The position numbers and the translations under genes are program-made. From NCBI GenBank assembly GCA_019322805.1, contig JAHWIC010000013.1:1-34949 (forward strand): DNA of 34,949 bases, in the 5' to 3' direction. Origin of the DNA: Candidatus Woesearchaeota archaeon. Lineage in GTDB: Archaea > Nanobdellota > Nanobdellia > Woesearchaeales > JAHWIC01. Under the pieces are notes generated by a model. The model was not told the DNA's origin, searched no databases, and saw nothing but the letters and a program-made list of their open reading frames with translations. This document shows positions 28,755-34,949 of this stretch, piece after piece (position 1 is the stretch's first letter; every line of letters starts with the position of its first letter).

Positions 28755-29111
28755 TTAGCTCTTTACCTCCTTTCTTAATTTATCAACCATCTTTCTCAAG
28801 ATAGAGAGTTCGGTCTCTACCTTGTTATTCATAGCTGAGATTTCCTTTGCCAAATCAGGCATCTTAAAAACATCATTAACCCAATTGCTGAAATCATTTC
28901 TGGCTTCATTTACATGATGCTTAAATGTATCTTCTGTCATCTTGCCCAAAGCACTTGCAAGGTCATATAAGCTCTTGAGCCTTTTACCATCCGCAAGAAC
29001 AAAGTGGTACTCCTCCGGAGCTTCACCAAAAGCCTCTCTTTTTATAGTCACTTCTACCTTCCCAGGTTTCAAGGCCTTCTTTTTGGAACCACCTTTCTTT
29101 TTCTTACCCAT
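28755..29111 (-). CDS. DUF5752-like protein (paralogue A)
   Basis: First gene of the three-paralogue operon, 118 residues. A basic N-terminus (GKKKKGGSKKKALKPGKVEV) is followed by the shared domain: EEYHFVLADGKRLKSLYDLA, KMTEDTFKHHVNEARNDFSN and WVNDVFKMPDLAKEISAM, then a helix likely to form a coiled coil. An AGAGGTGG ribosome-binding site and a TATA box at 29148-29156 support the start. It lies just downstream of the GH57 gene, so a link to glycogen metabolism is suggested by position only. Confidence 0.75.
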   Translation of the reverse strand: MGKKKKGGSKKKALKPGKVEVTIKREAFGEAPEEYHFVLADGKRLKSLYDLASALGKMTEDTFKHHVNEARNDFSNWVNDVFKMPDLAKEISAMNNKVETELSILRKMVDKLRKEVKS

Positions 29112-29147
29112 AAAACCACCTCTTTTAGTTCATTTACCTACTTCCCA

Positions 29148-29156
29148 TTTATAAAT
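29148..29156 (-). promoter_or_regulatory. TATA box of the DUF5752-like operon
   Basis: ATTTATAAA on the minus strand just past the GH57 stop; initiation near 29127 leaves about 16 bases of leader containing AGAGGTGG. The three-paralogue operon therefore has its own promoter. Confidence 0.5.
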
Positions 29157-29157
29157 T

Positions 29158-30342
29158 TTATTGTTTGCTAAGTCTAAGCTTTATGTCGTTCATAATATTC
29201 ATAAAGGCAATGAATGAATCATAAGGGCTATCGTATGGATTAAAGTATTTATGGACATCACCATCATTAAACCATTTTGTGCACATATAATAGAAATGGT
29301 CTGATATTTGCAGCTTTCTCCAGTCTTCAATAAGCTTGGCATCATTTGTTTCCTTTACCGAGCTTTCCATTAAATAAAGCTGTTTGATTGCTTCCTGCTG
29401 CATTCTATTACCAAGCCATGCTGAAGTATCACGCTCAACATCCGCCCAGCTCACTGGACTGTGGATATCAAGCTCACCAACTGAGTCATATCTTTGGATT
29501 GCCTCTGAGAGCGTTAAGAAGTCATTATCAGGATGCTTTAGTATTTCTCCAGGCAGGTGCCTAAGGAATTCAAATATGCCTTTGTCTTCCCATTGATGCT
29601 CTCCAAATGTTTCATAGTCCATAAAGAGGTTCACAACATTGCCATTGCCGTTAGCTGCAGAAACCCAGTCTGCAAATTTTGGAGCTGTTAATGGGTAGCC
29701 CTCCCATCCCTTTTCAGAAAACCTAAAAGCAATATCATCACTAAGCTTGTAGTTTTTCAGCAATAATTTCATCTTCTTCGTTGTTTTTGGAGTATAGATA
29801 AAATTAGGGCTTCTCCACCCTAAGACATGGTCAGCTCCCTCTGCCAAGACCCCTTTATACCCCATTTTCTCTACAATATGAGCTATCTCATTATTGAATA
29901 TCAATTCTGTGTTCCTGAATATCCTTGGCTTTTGCTTGAAGAGCTTCTTTATTTTCCTGTTATGCTTGTCAACCTGGTCCTTGAATTCATTCTTTGAGTA
30001 AAAGAATGATAATGAATGATAGTATGTTTCATCTAAAAACTCAACACAGCCTGTATTTGCCAGGTCAATAAAGCTTTGCAAAACATTAGGATTGTATTCC
30101 TCCAACTGCTCAAGCAAAACTCCGCTTAGGCTGTAACTGATCCTGAATCTGCCTTTAAATCGATTTATCAAATCGAGCATAACCCTATTTGCAGGCAGGT
30201 AACATTTGTTAGCTACTTTGTTCAGCACCTCCTTATTCTTCTTGCTGTCAAAATAATGGTGATTGTTCCCAATATCAAAAACAGGATATTTCCTCAGCCT
30301 GAAAGGCTGGTGTACCTGGAAATAAAAGCATACCGATACCAT
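29158..30342 (-). CDS. glycoside hydrolase family 57 protein (alpha-amylase/glucanotransferase type)
   Basis: GH57 enzymes cleave or transfer alpha-glucans in the cytoplasm of many archaea. The 394 residues carry the family motifs: FQVHQPFR with His11, the nucleophile Glu146 in FRNTEL, and the acid/base Asp242 in MDYETFGEHQW (241-251). WRSPN and SPVSWAD are further active-site segments. The length fits the short intracellular amylase-like group, not the longer branching enzyme or 4-alpha-glucanotransferase, but the reaction cannot be fixed from sequence. It follows the GT4 gene by 17 bases on the same strand, making a glycogen-turnover pair. Confidence 0.92.
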   Translation of the reverse strand: MVSVCFYFQVHQPFRLRKYPVFDIGNNHHYFDSKKNKEVLNKVANKCYLPANRVMLDLINRFKGRFRISYSLSGVLLEQLEEYNPNVLQSFIDLANTGCVEFLDETYYHSLSFFYSKNEFKDQVDKHNRKIKKLFKQKPRIFRNTELIFNNEIAHIVEKMGYKGVLAEGADHVLGWRSPNFIYTPKTTKKMKLLLKNYKLSDDIAFRFSEKGWEGYPLTAPKFADWVSAANGNGNVVNLFMDYETFGEHQWEDKGIFEFLRHLPGEILKHPDNDFLTLSEAIQRYDSVGELDIHSPVSWADVERDTSAWLGNRMQQEAIKQLYLMESSVKETNDAKLIEDWRKLQISDHFYYMCTKWFNDGDVHKYFNPYDSPYDSFIAFMNIMNDIKLRLSKQ

Positions 30343-30359
30343 CTAACCACATCCCCTCT

Positions 30360-31562
30360 TCATTGTATGACCTGGTTATATATATTTATACATTTCCTTG
30401 CTGAATCATCCCAGTTGAACTTTTTAACCTCATTATTGCCGTTTTCTGTTAATGATTCCTGCAAAACATCATGACTTAGGACGGATACTATCTTATTGGC
30501 CATATCATCAATATCCCAAAAGTCAGCCTTCAAACAGTGGCTTATAACCTCTGAGACTCCGCTTTGCTTTGAAATCAGAACAGGAGTTCCATTTGACATT
30601 GATTCTAATGGAGTGATACCAAATGGCTCTGATACAGAAGGCATTACGTATAAGTCTGCCATTCTGTATGCATCATCTATTTCTTTTCCCCGCAAAAAGC
30701 CTGCAAACAGAACCTTATCACTGATTCCAAGCTCAGCTGCCTTTTCTATGATAAACGGGCTCATATCTCCCTTACCAGCGATAACAAACTTTATGTTAGG
30801 GTTTGTATCTAAGGCGCGTTTAGCTGCATACAAGAAATAATCAGGACCTTTTTGCAGGGTGATTCTGCCTAAAAAAAGAACCAGCTTGCTGCCCTTTTTC
30901 TTTATTTCAGAAATGTCTCGTTGCTCAACAGCATTATGGACAACATGTATTTTATCGGCAGGAACCCCATAATGTTCAACTATTTTGTTTTTTGTGAACT
31001 GGCTCACAGCAATTATCTTATCAGCTGCATGCATTCCCTCCCTTTCAACATCGTAAACACGCTGATTGACACCTAAGCCGCCAGTTCTGTCGAATTCGGT
31101 TGCATGGACATGAATAACTAATGGCTTTTTTGATAGCATTTTTGCCCTCATCCCGGCTTTGTAAGTCATCCAGTCATGGGCATGGATTACATCAAACCTT
31201 TCATGCCTTGCAATTAATTCTGCTTTCTTTGCATACCTTTCAACCTCTGCAAAAAGATTCTTTCCATAGATTTTTGGAGCGTTTTTTGCACCTCCGTGAC
31301 TTAGTGCTTCCTTAGCATCCTCATATTCCTCAGAAGTCATATAACCCTCTATTGGCGATTCAACACCTTTTATCTTAACCTTTGACAAGCCGCCGGCAGA
31401 AATCAGCTTAACATAATCAGCTTTTGCACCCCTTGCATAAGGAACTACAAAGGTTACATCTACCTTGTTATTGCTAAGGCCTCTTGTGAGGCCGTAACAT
31501 GCTGTTCCTAGTCCTCCTGAACTAAATGGCGGGAATTCCCAGCCAAACATCAAAACCTTCAT
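30360..31562 (-). CDS. family 4 glycosyltransferase, glycogen synthase-like
   Basis: GT-B fold glycosyltransferase of 400 residues. The N-terminus MKVLMFGWEFPPFSSGGLGT resembles the KxGGL loop of starch/glycogen synthases, and DVIHAHDWMTYKAG is the acceptor-side motif. The C-terminal domain has FLGRITLQKGPDYFL and the nucleotide-sugar motif SEPFGITPLE with Glu312 and Glu320 (E-x7-E). Next to GH57 and a GT3 glycogen synthase, it may start or extend alpha-glucan chains, or make a related polysaccharide. The start has a weak GAGGAATAAT site. Confidence 0.88.
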   Translation of the reverse strand: MKVLMFGWEFPPFSSGGLGTACYGLTRGLSNNKVDVTFVVPYARGAKADYVKLISAGGLSKVKIKGVESPIEGYMTSEEYEDAKEALSHGGAKNAPKIYGKNLFAEVERYAKKAELIARHERFDVIHAHDWMTYKAGMRAKMLSKKPLVIHVHATEFDRTGGLGVNQRVYDVEREGMHAADKIIAVSQFTKNKIVEHYGVPADKIHVVHNAVEQRDISEIKKKGSKLVLFLGRITLQKGPDYFLYAAKRALDTNPNIKFVIAGKGDMSPFIIEKAAELGISDKVLFAGFLRGKEIDDAYRMADLYVMPSVSEPFGITPLESMSNGTPVLISKQSGVSEVISHCLKADFWDIDDMANKIVSVLSHDVLQESLTENGNNEVKKFNWDDSARKCINIYNQVIQ

Positions 31563-31607
31563 TCCTATTATTCCTCTTTTTCTATCAAGTCTATTGTATA
31601 GCTTACT

Positions 31608-31952
31608 TTACAATCTTGCTTTTTTACTCAGTATCAATTTATTGTTAGAAACTACCCTTACAGGTGTTTCTCTTAATACAAAGTCCTTTCCTTCCTCGGT
31701 TAATTCAAAGATCCTTACATATTCTGAGCTGAAGACCTCATTAGCTAAGCCGCGTCCAATCAAGTAAATTAAATGATTCTCAACAGTTTTCCAGTTAATT
31801 CCAGTTTCATTGGAAATATGATTGATGGTGTTTTGGCCGTTAGATAAAAACTTTAAGATGTCGCGACGTATTTCTTTAAATGTTCTTTTTCCGTTTCCAT
31901 TAAAAGCATTTGACGACGGGGAACTATTTCCTTTAACACTACCAGTAGCCAT
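31608..31952 (-). CDS. winged-helix transcriptional regulator
   Basis: A 114-residue DNA-binding protein. After a low-complexity Ser/Gly/Asn N-terminus (about 22 residues) comes a winged helix: RRDILKFLSNGQNTINHISN, then the recognition helix NWKTVENHLIYLIGRGL and a wing plus C-terminal strand (FELTEEGKDFVLRETPVRVV). It lies upstream of the GT4/GH57 genes on the same strand and divergent from glgA; a TATA box about 27 bases before the ATG gives a leaderless mRNA. Its position between the two arms of the glycogen locus makes it the likely local regulator; the ligand is unknown. Confidence 0.8.
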   Translation of the reverse strand: MATGSVKGNSSPSSNAFNGNGKRTFKEIRRDILKFLSNGQNTINHISNETGINWKTVENHLIYLIGRGLANEVFSSEYVRIFELTEEGKDFVLRETPVRVVSNNKLILSKKARL

Positions 31953-31995
31953 ATTACTATATTCTTTACTAACTTATATTTAAATATTTCGGATA

Positions 31996-32016
31996 ATACT
32001 AAGAACCTCTTAGTAT
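31996..32016. promoter_or_regulatory. candidate operator between the regulator and glgA
   Basis: ATACTAAG (31996-32003) and CTTAGTAT (32009-32016) form a perfect 8-bp inverted repeat around five bases, just upstream of the regulator's TATA region (31973-31989). TAGTAT recurs at 32055-32060 and 32100-32105, spaced 44-45 bases, toward the glgA promoter. Confidence 0.5.
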
Positions 32017-32110
32017 GATATGTACAACCTGAACGTAGTTTGGATATAGCTTGATAGTATTAAATGGTGTTACCACAAATCTAGATTACTCCTCCAGAAT
32101 AGTATGGAAA

Positions 32111-32120
32111 ACTATTTATA
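32111..32120 (+). promoter_or_regulatory. TATA box of glgA
   Basis: ACTATTTATA-type box centred about 27 bases ahead of the ATG at 32143. An ATAGT/ACTAT inverted pair overlaps it (32099-32115). Confidence 0.5.
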
Positions 32121-32142
32121 GTGCGTAATAGGAGACAGCCTT

Positions 32143-33921
32143 ATGGAGCCAAAAGCTGATTATCTTTTTGAAGCATCCTGGGAAGTATGCAATAAGGTAG
32201 GCGGCATATATACAGTTGTTTCTTCAAAAGCGCCACAGATGGTTGAGGTTTACAAAGACAAATTCTTTACAGTTGGCCCTTATTTCCATGAGAAAGCAAT
32301 AATAGAATTCCAGCCAGGAGTTGCGTCAGATAAATTAAAGCAGGCATTTGGAAAGCTTAAGAAGGAGGGTATAGTTGCTTATTACGGAAAGTGGCTTATC
32401 AAGGAAAAGCCTAATGCAATCCTGCTTGATTGTACTAAGTTTGATGAAAAAAATAAGAATAAGATTAAGGGCGATCTATGGGATGATTATGGAGTTGATT
32501 CTTTAAACAGCAGCTCAGACTTTGACGATCCTGTTGTGTGGTCAACAGCTGTTGGAAAACTGCTTGAAGAGCTATCCAAAGTTCTTAATGGAAAGATTGT
32601 TGGGCAGTTCCATGAATGGCTTTCTGGCGCAGGCTTGCTTTATATGGAGCAGAACAACATCAAGGTCTCGTCTGTTTTTACAACTCATGCCACTGTGCTT
32701 GGAAGGACTTTGGCAGGCAATAACCAGGATTTGTATGGCATGTTAGGCAATATGAATCCTGATGAAGAGGCAAAAAAATATGGGGTTCAGGCTAAGCATG
32801 GCGTGGAAAAAGCATGCGCCCAAAATGCAGATGTGTTCACAACAGTAAGCGAGATAACTGCAATGGAATCGGAGCACATCCTGGGAAGGAAGCCTGATGT
32901 GTTGCTGCCTAACGGGCTTGATTTTGACAAGCTGCCTAACCTGGAAGAAATCCCTGTTAAACATGGAAGATATAAATCAAAGATCAAGGAGTTCACAAGA
33001 CCGTTTTTCTTTCCATACTACACCTTTGATGATGAAAATACCCTCTTTTACTATATCTCCGGAAGATACGAGTTTAGGAATAAAGGATTAGATGTAACAA
33101 TAAGCGCATTAGCTAAGTTAAACGACAAATTAAAGAAAGAAAAAAGTGAGAGGACAATTGTTGTGTTTTTCTTTATTCCAGCGGGTGTCAAGACTGTTAA
33201 CCTTGGTGTCCTGGAGAACAAAGCCTTGTTTGAGGATATGCAGGATTCTGTTGATGATGAGCTGCCTGATATCAGGAAAGCGATACTCGACAGCTTTGTC
33301 CATAGAAAAATGCCTGTTAAAAGTAAATTATTTGAGGACGACTTCTTAATGAAATTCAAGAAGCATATGATAAGCTTCAAGAAAGAAGGCACTCCGCCAT
33401 TATGCACCTATGAACTATTGGGTGAGCAGAAAGATCCAATATTAAATAGTTTGAGGAACAACGGCTTGCTTAACAGGCCAGAAGATAAAGTCAAGATTAT
33501 CTTTTATCCAGGCTACCTAAGCTCATCAGACAGGCTGCTGGATATGGATTACTACCCTGCTGTATGGGGATGCCATCTTGGTATATTCCCTTCTTATTAT
33601 GAGCCATGGGGCTATACACCATTAGAGTCAGCTGCTTACGGTGTTCCTGCAATAACCTCTGACCTTGCTGGCTTTGGCAGGTTTTTGCTTCGGCAAAAAG
33701 ACCAGGATGTAGGCATATACATTATAAGGAGGCATAATAAATCAGACAATGATATAATTAATCAGATGGCAGACAGGCTTTACTGGTATGCCAGTCTCCC
33801 AAAAAAGGAAAGGATAGCTGAGAAGATTAAGGCTGAACATTTTGCTCCAAAACTTGATTGGAGCCATTTAGCTGATAATTATGTTAAAGCGCATAATTTG
33901 GCAGTTGAGAAGGTTAGGTAA
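32143..33921 (+). CDS. glgA: glycogen synthase, family GT3 (eukaryotic type)
   Basis: Elongates alpha-1,4-glucan chains from UDP- or ADP-glucose. The 592 residues match the GT3 family of eukaryotic glycogen synthases, not bacterial GT5: the start FEASWEVCNKVGGIYTVVSS, FHEWLSGAG (157-165), TTHATVLGR (180-188), GRYEFRNKGLD (308-317, Lys314) and the nucleotide site YYEPWGYTPLE (485-495) with Glu487 and Glu495. It is slightly shorter than yeast or animal enzymes and lacks their long phosphorylated ends. GT3 enzymes are known from some bacteria and archaea. It stands alone on the plus strand opposite the regulator. Confidence 0.94.
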   Translation: MEPKADYLFEASWEVCNKVGGIYTVVSSKAPQMVEVYKDKFFTVGPYFHEKAIIEFQPGVASDKLKQAFGKLKKEGIVAYYGKWLIKEKPNAILLDCTKFDEKNKNKIKGDLWDDYGVDSLNSSSDFDDPVVWSTAVGKLLEELSKVLNGKIVGQFHEWLSGAGLLYMEQNNIKVSSVFTTHATVLGRTLAGNNQDLYGMLGNMNPDEEAKKYGVQAKHGVEKACAQNADVFTTVSEITAMESEHILGRKPDVLLPNGLDFDKLPNLEEIPVKHGRYKSKIKEFTRPFFFPYYTFDDENTLFYYISGRYEFRNKGLDVTISALAKLNDKLKKEKSERTIVVFFFIPAGVKTVNLGVLENKALFEDMQDSVDDELPDIRKAILDSFVHRKMPVKSKLFEDDFLMKFKKHMISFKKEGTPPLCTYELLGEQKDPILNSLRNNGLLNRPEDKVKIIFYPGYLSSSDRLLDMDYYPAVWGCHLGIFPSYYEPWGYTPLESAAYGVPAITSDLAGFGRFLLRQKDQDVGIYIIRRHNKSDNDIINQMADRLYWYASLPKKERIAEKIKAEHFAPKLDWSHLADNYVKAHNLAVEKVR

Positions 33922-33973
33922 AAATCAATAAAAAGAGTCAATTTAAAAAATTCAATAACGAAAAATAATAAAC

Positions 33974-33990
33974 AGGAATCAAAGATTCCT
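33974..33990 (+). repeat. 7-bp hairpin downstream of glgA
   Basis: AGGAATC-AAA-GATTCCT is perfectly paired, 53 bases after the glgA stop. It has no T-run, so a terminator role is uncertain. Confidence 0.5.
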
Positions 33991-34087
33991 TAGTAGGGCT
34001 TGTTTCACTCGGCAACAATCTGATTTTTGCCCCAAAATCAATAATAAGAAATCAATAAAAACAAATCATTAGAAAATAAAAAAATCG

Positions 34088-34122
34088 GATTTTTGCTTTC
34101 TTCTCTACCGAAAGCAAAAATC
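34088..34122. repeat. 13-bp perfect inverted repeat
   Basis: GATTTTTGCTTTC (34088-34100) and its complement (34110-34122) flank nine bases. The left-arm sequence GATTTTTGC also occurs at 34022-34030, allowing an alternative pairing. It lies directly before the TATA box of the proposed RNA. Confidence 0.65.
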
Positions 34123-34134
34123 ATCATCTGTCGC

Positions 34135-34143
34135 CCTTTATAC
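34135..34143 (+). promoter_or_regulatory. TATA box of the proposed structured RNA
   Basis: CCTTTATAC centred about 22-25 bases before the first base-paired segment of the RNA at 34157-34163. Confidence 0.4.
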
Positions 34144-34156
34144 CTTGACTTAAGGG

Positions 34157-34320
34157 AAAGGAAGGTGATGAAAATTCCTTTAAGGCAAGAATGTGTTAAG
34201 CTATCGCTTAACACATATAACCTCTCCACCACAGTTATACAGCGGGATTGTCCCGCCCCTGACAGCGACTTACAGGGCACACAACCAGCTGAATATACGC
34301 CTTAATTGAAAGGAATTTTC
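34157..34320 (+). ncRNA. candidate structured RNA upstream of galT
   Basis: A closing stem of 16 bp (34171-34186 with 34299-34319, one 5-base bulge) encloses four hairpins: 10 bp at 34191-34216 (loop CTATCG), TATAAC/GTTATA at 34216-34239 with loop CTCTCCACCACA (sharing base 34216 with the first), GCGGGA/TCCCGC at 34242-34256 and CCCTG/CAGGG at 34257-34277. AAAGGAA at 34157-34163 can pair with TTCCTTT (34175-34181) in competition with the closing stem. I see no RNase P, SRP, 5S or tRNA signature. A short open frame (34168-34305) crosses it but repeats the palindromes. It may be a free RNA or a leader element of galT. Confidence 0.55.
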
Positions 34321-34357
34321 GGATTGTGTATAAATTATAAAATAATTTACTACACTA

Positions 34358-34392
34358 GAAAAATGCGTCAGCATTTTTCGTTGATTTTTTGT
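34358..34392 (+). terminator. hairpin with T-run before galT
   Basis: GAAAAATGC (34358-34366) and GCATTTTTC (34371-34379) pair perfectly around GTCA, followed by GTTGATTTTTTGTT. It would separate the proposed RNA from galT. Confidence 0.55.
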
Positions 34393-34489
34393 TATTAAAT
34401 GATGATTTAAAGTGATAAAAAATACAACCAAATGCACAACTAATTGTGATAGATGAAATTTAACCTAATGATTATAAATATTGATTAAA

Positions 34490-34949
34490 ATGGAATTAAG
34501 AAAAGATTACATTCTTAACAGATGGGTTTACCTTGCAACTGAGCGAAGGAAAAGGCCCAGGGAGTTTAAGCAAAAAGAGGTAAAGGAAAAAAAAGGAGTT
34601 TGCTTTTTCTGCCCTGGAAATGAGAATTTAACTCCGCCAGAAATTGGAAGGATTGGCAAAAGGAAATGGCAGCTGAGATGGTTCCCGAATAAGTTCCCTG
34701 CTGTTAAGATAGAAGGAGACCCAAATATCCAAACTGATAATCGTTTTTTCACTTTTTCTGCTGGTTATGGAAAGCATGAGGTGATTGTTGAAACGCCTGA
34801 TCATGAAAAACAGCTATGGGATTTGCCTAAGGAAAGGATAAAGCAGGTTTTCGGGGTTTACAGGCAGAGAATAGACGAGTTAAGTAAATCGGACAACATA
34901 AAGTATGTTATAATCTTTAAGAATCACGGCAGAGCAGCTGGCACTTCTC
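34490..34949 (+). CDS. galT: galactose-1-phosphate uridylyltransferase (3' end cut by window)
   Basis: HIT-superfamily nucleotidyltransferase that exchanges UMP between UDP-glucose and galactose-1-phosphate; some archaeal members act on other sugar phosphates. The first 153 codons are present: the N-terminal LRKDYILNRWVYLATERRKR, the zinc CxxC motif VCFFCPGNE, WFPNKFPAVKIEGD and GYGKHEVIVETPDHEKQLWD. The window ends at KNHGRAAGTS, just before the catalytic HxH motif. AAATTTAAC upstream may be its TATA box. Together with the phosphoglucomutase and glycogen synthase it could supply nucleotide sugars. Confidence 0.9.
   Translation, partial: MELRKDYILNRWVYLATERRKRPREFKQKEVKEKKGVCFFCPGNENLTPPEIGRIGKRKWQLRWFPNKFPAVKIEGDPNIQTDNRFFTFSAGYGKHEVIVETPDHEKQLWDLPKERIKQVFGVYRQRIDELSKSDNIKYVIIFKNHGRAAGTS

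Noticed and set aside
9878..32016. Idea that the RHH protein also controls glgA because TACTA/TAGTA half-sites occur at both promoters
   Set aside because: Five-base AT-rich half-sites occur often by chance in such sequence, and glgA has its own adjacent winged-helix regulator.
34093..34305. 70-residue plus-strand frame over the structured RNA
   Set aside because: It begins inside a perfect hairpin at a TTG, and its sequence is dictated by four palindromes; the internal ATG at 34168 abuts its GGTG with no spacing. Kept as an alternative only.
34157..34320. RNase P RNA, SRP RNA, 5S rRNA or tRNA identity for the structured region
   Set aside because: I found no GAGGAAAGTCC-type or ACAGAAACA-type RNase P cores, no SRP helix 8 pattern, no 5S features and no T-loop or CCA-end pattern.

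Overview
This window looks like chromosomal sequence from an archaeon. It carries the archaeal exosome superoperon (RNase P subunit, proteasome alpha, SBDS, Rrp4, Rrp41, Rrp42, RNA polymerase subunit K), ribosomal proteins L31e, L39e and S19e with PDCD5, the H/ACA pseudouridine synthase Cbf5, and type II glyceraldehyde-3-phosphate dehydrogenase. TATA boxes of the form TTTAAATA or TTTATAAA lie about 25 bases ahead of many genes, several of which appear leaderless; others have GGTG or GAGGTG ribosome-binding sites. The sequence is AT-rich and gene-dense. Bacterial-type CoaD and CoaE, a class II aldolase, a CxxC-x17-CxxC mini-protein and DUF5752-like proteins suggest a DPANN lineage (Woesearchaeota or Pacearchaeota-like). 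That placement is inference.

Layout: 1-2391 holds a tRNA methylthiotransferase cut by the window edge, a family 2 glycosyltransferase and an unknown protein. 2444-5583 is a glycolytic operon on the minus strand (pfk-fba-gap); the phosphofructokinase has the residues expected of a pyrophosphate-dependent enzyme. 6026-7348 is a phosphomannomutase/phosphoglucomutase. 7335-9928 is the most unusual locus: a 48-residue ribbon-helix-helix protein overlapping, by ATGA, a 796-residue protein that joins a GHKL-like ATPase region, an HETNHH metallopeptidase motif and sixteen exact 10-residue repeats, with palindromic operator candidates at the promoter. 10033-14930 is a zinc-ribbon mini-gene diverging from the RNase P/proteasome/exosome operon. 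14936-15240 holds two adjacent, related, GC-rich palindromic elements. 15313-20167 holds chorismate mutase, a GHKL-like protein, Cbf5, the S19e-PDCD5-L39e-L31e group and a tail-anchored repeat protein. 20331-24335 holds an Lhr-type helicase and CoA genes. 24332-27524 is an operon of two paralogous ATP-grasp ligases and lysine 2,3-aminomutase. 27859-29111 is an operon of three DUF5752-like paralogues. 29158-33921 is a glycogen locus (GH57, GT4, winged-helix regulator, GT3 glycogen synthase). 33922-34489 holds hairpins and a probable structured RNA, followed by the start of galT.

The carbohydrate genes could form one reversible route: glycogen synthase and GH57 at one end, phosphoglucomutase and GalT handling sugar phosphates, and PPi-type phosphofructokinase, aldolase and GAPDH joining to glycolysis or gluconeogenesis. 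The best candidates for undescribed biology are the RHH/GHKL-peptidase-repeat operon, the aminomutase with two ligases (a possible beta-lysine peptide pathway), the structured RNA before galT and the paired palindromic elements. All functions are inferred from sequence alone.
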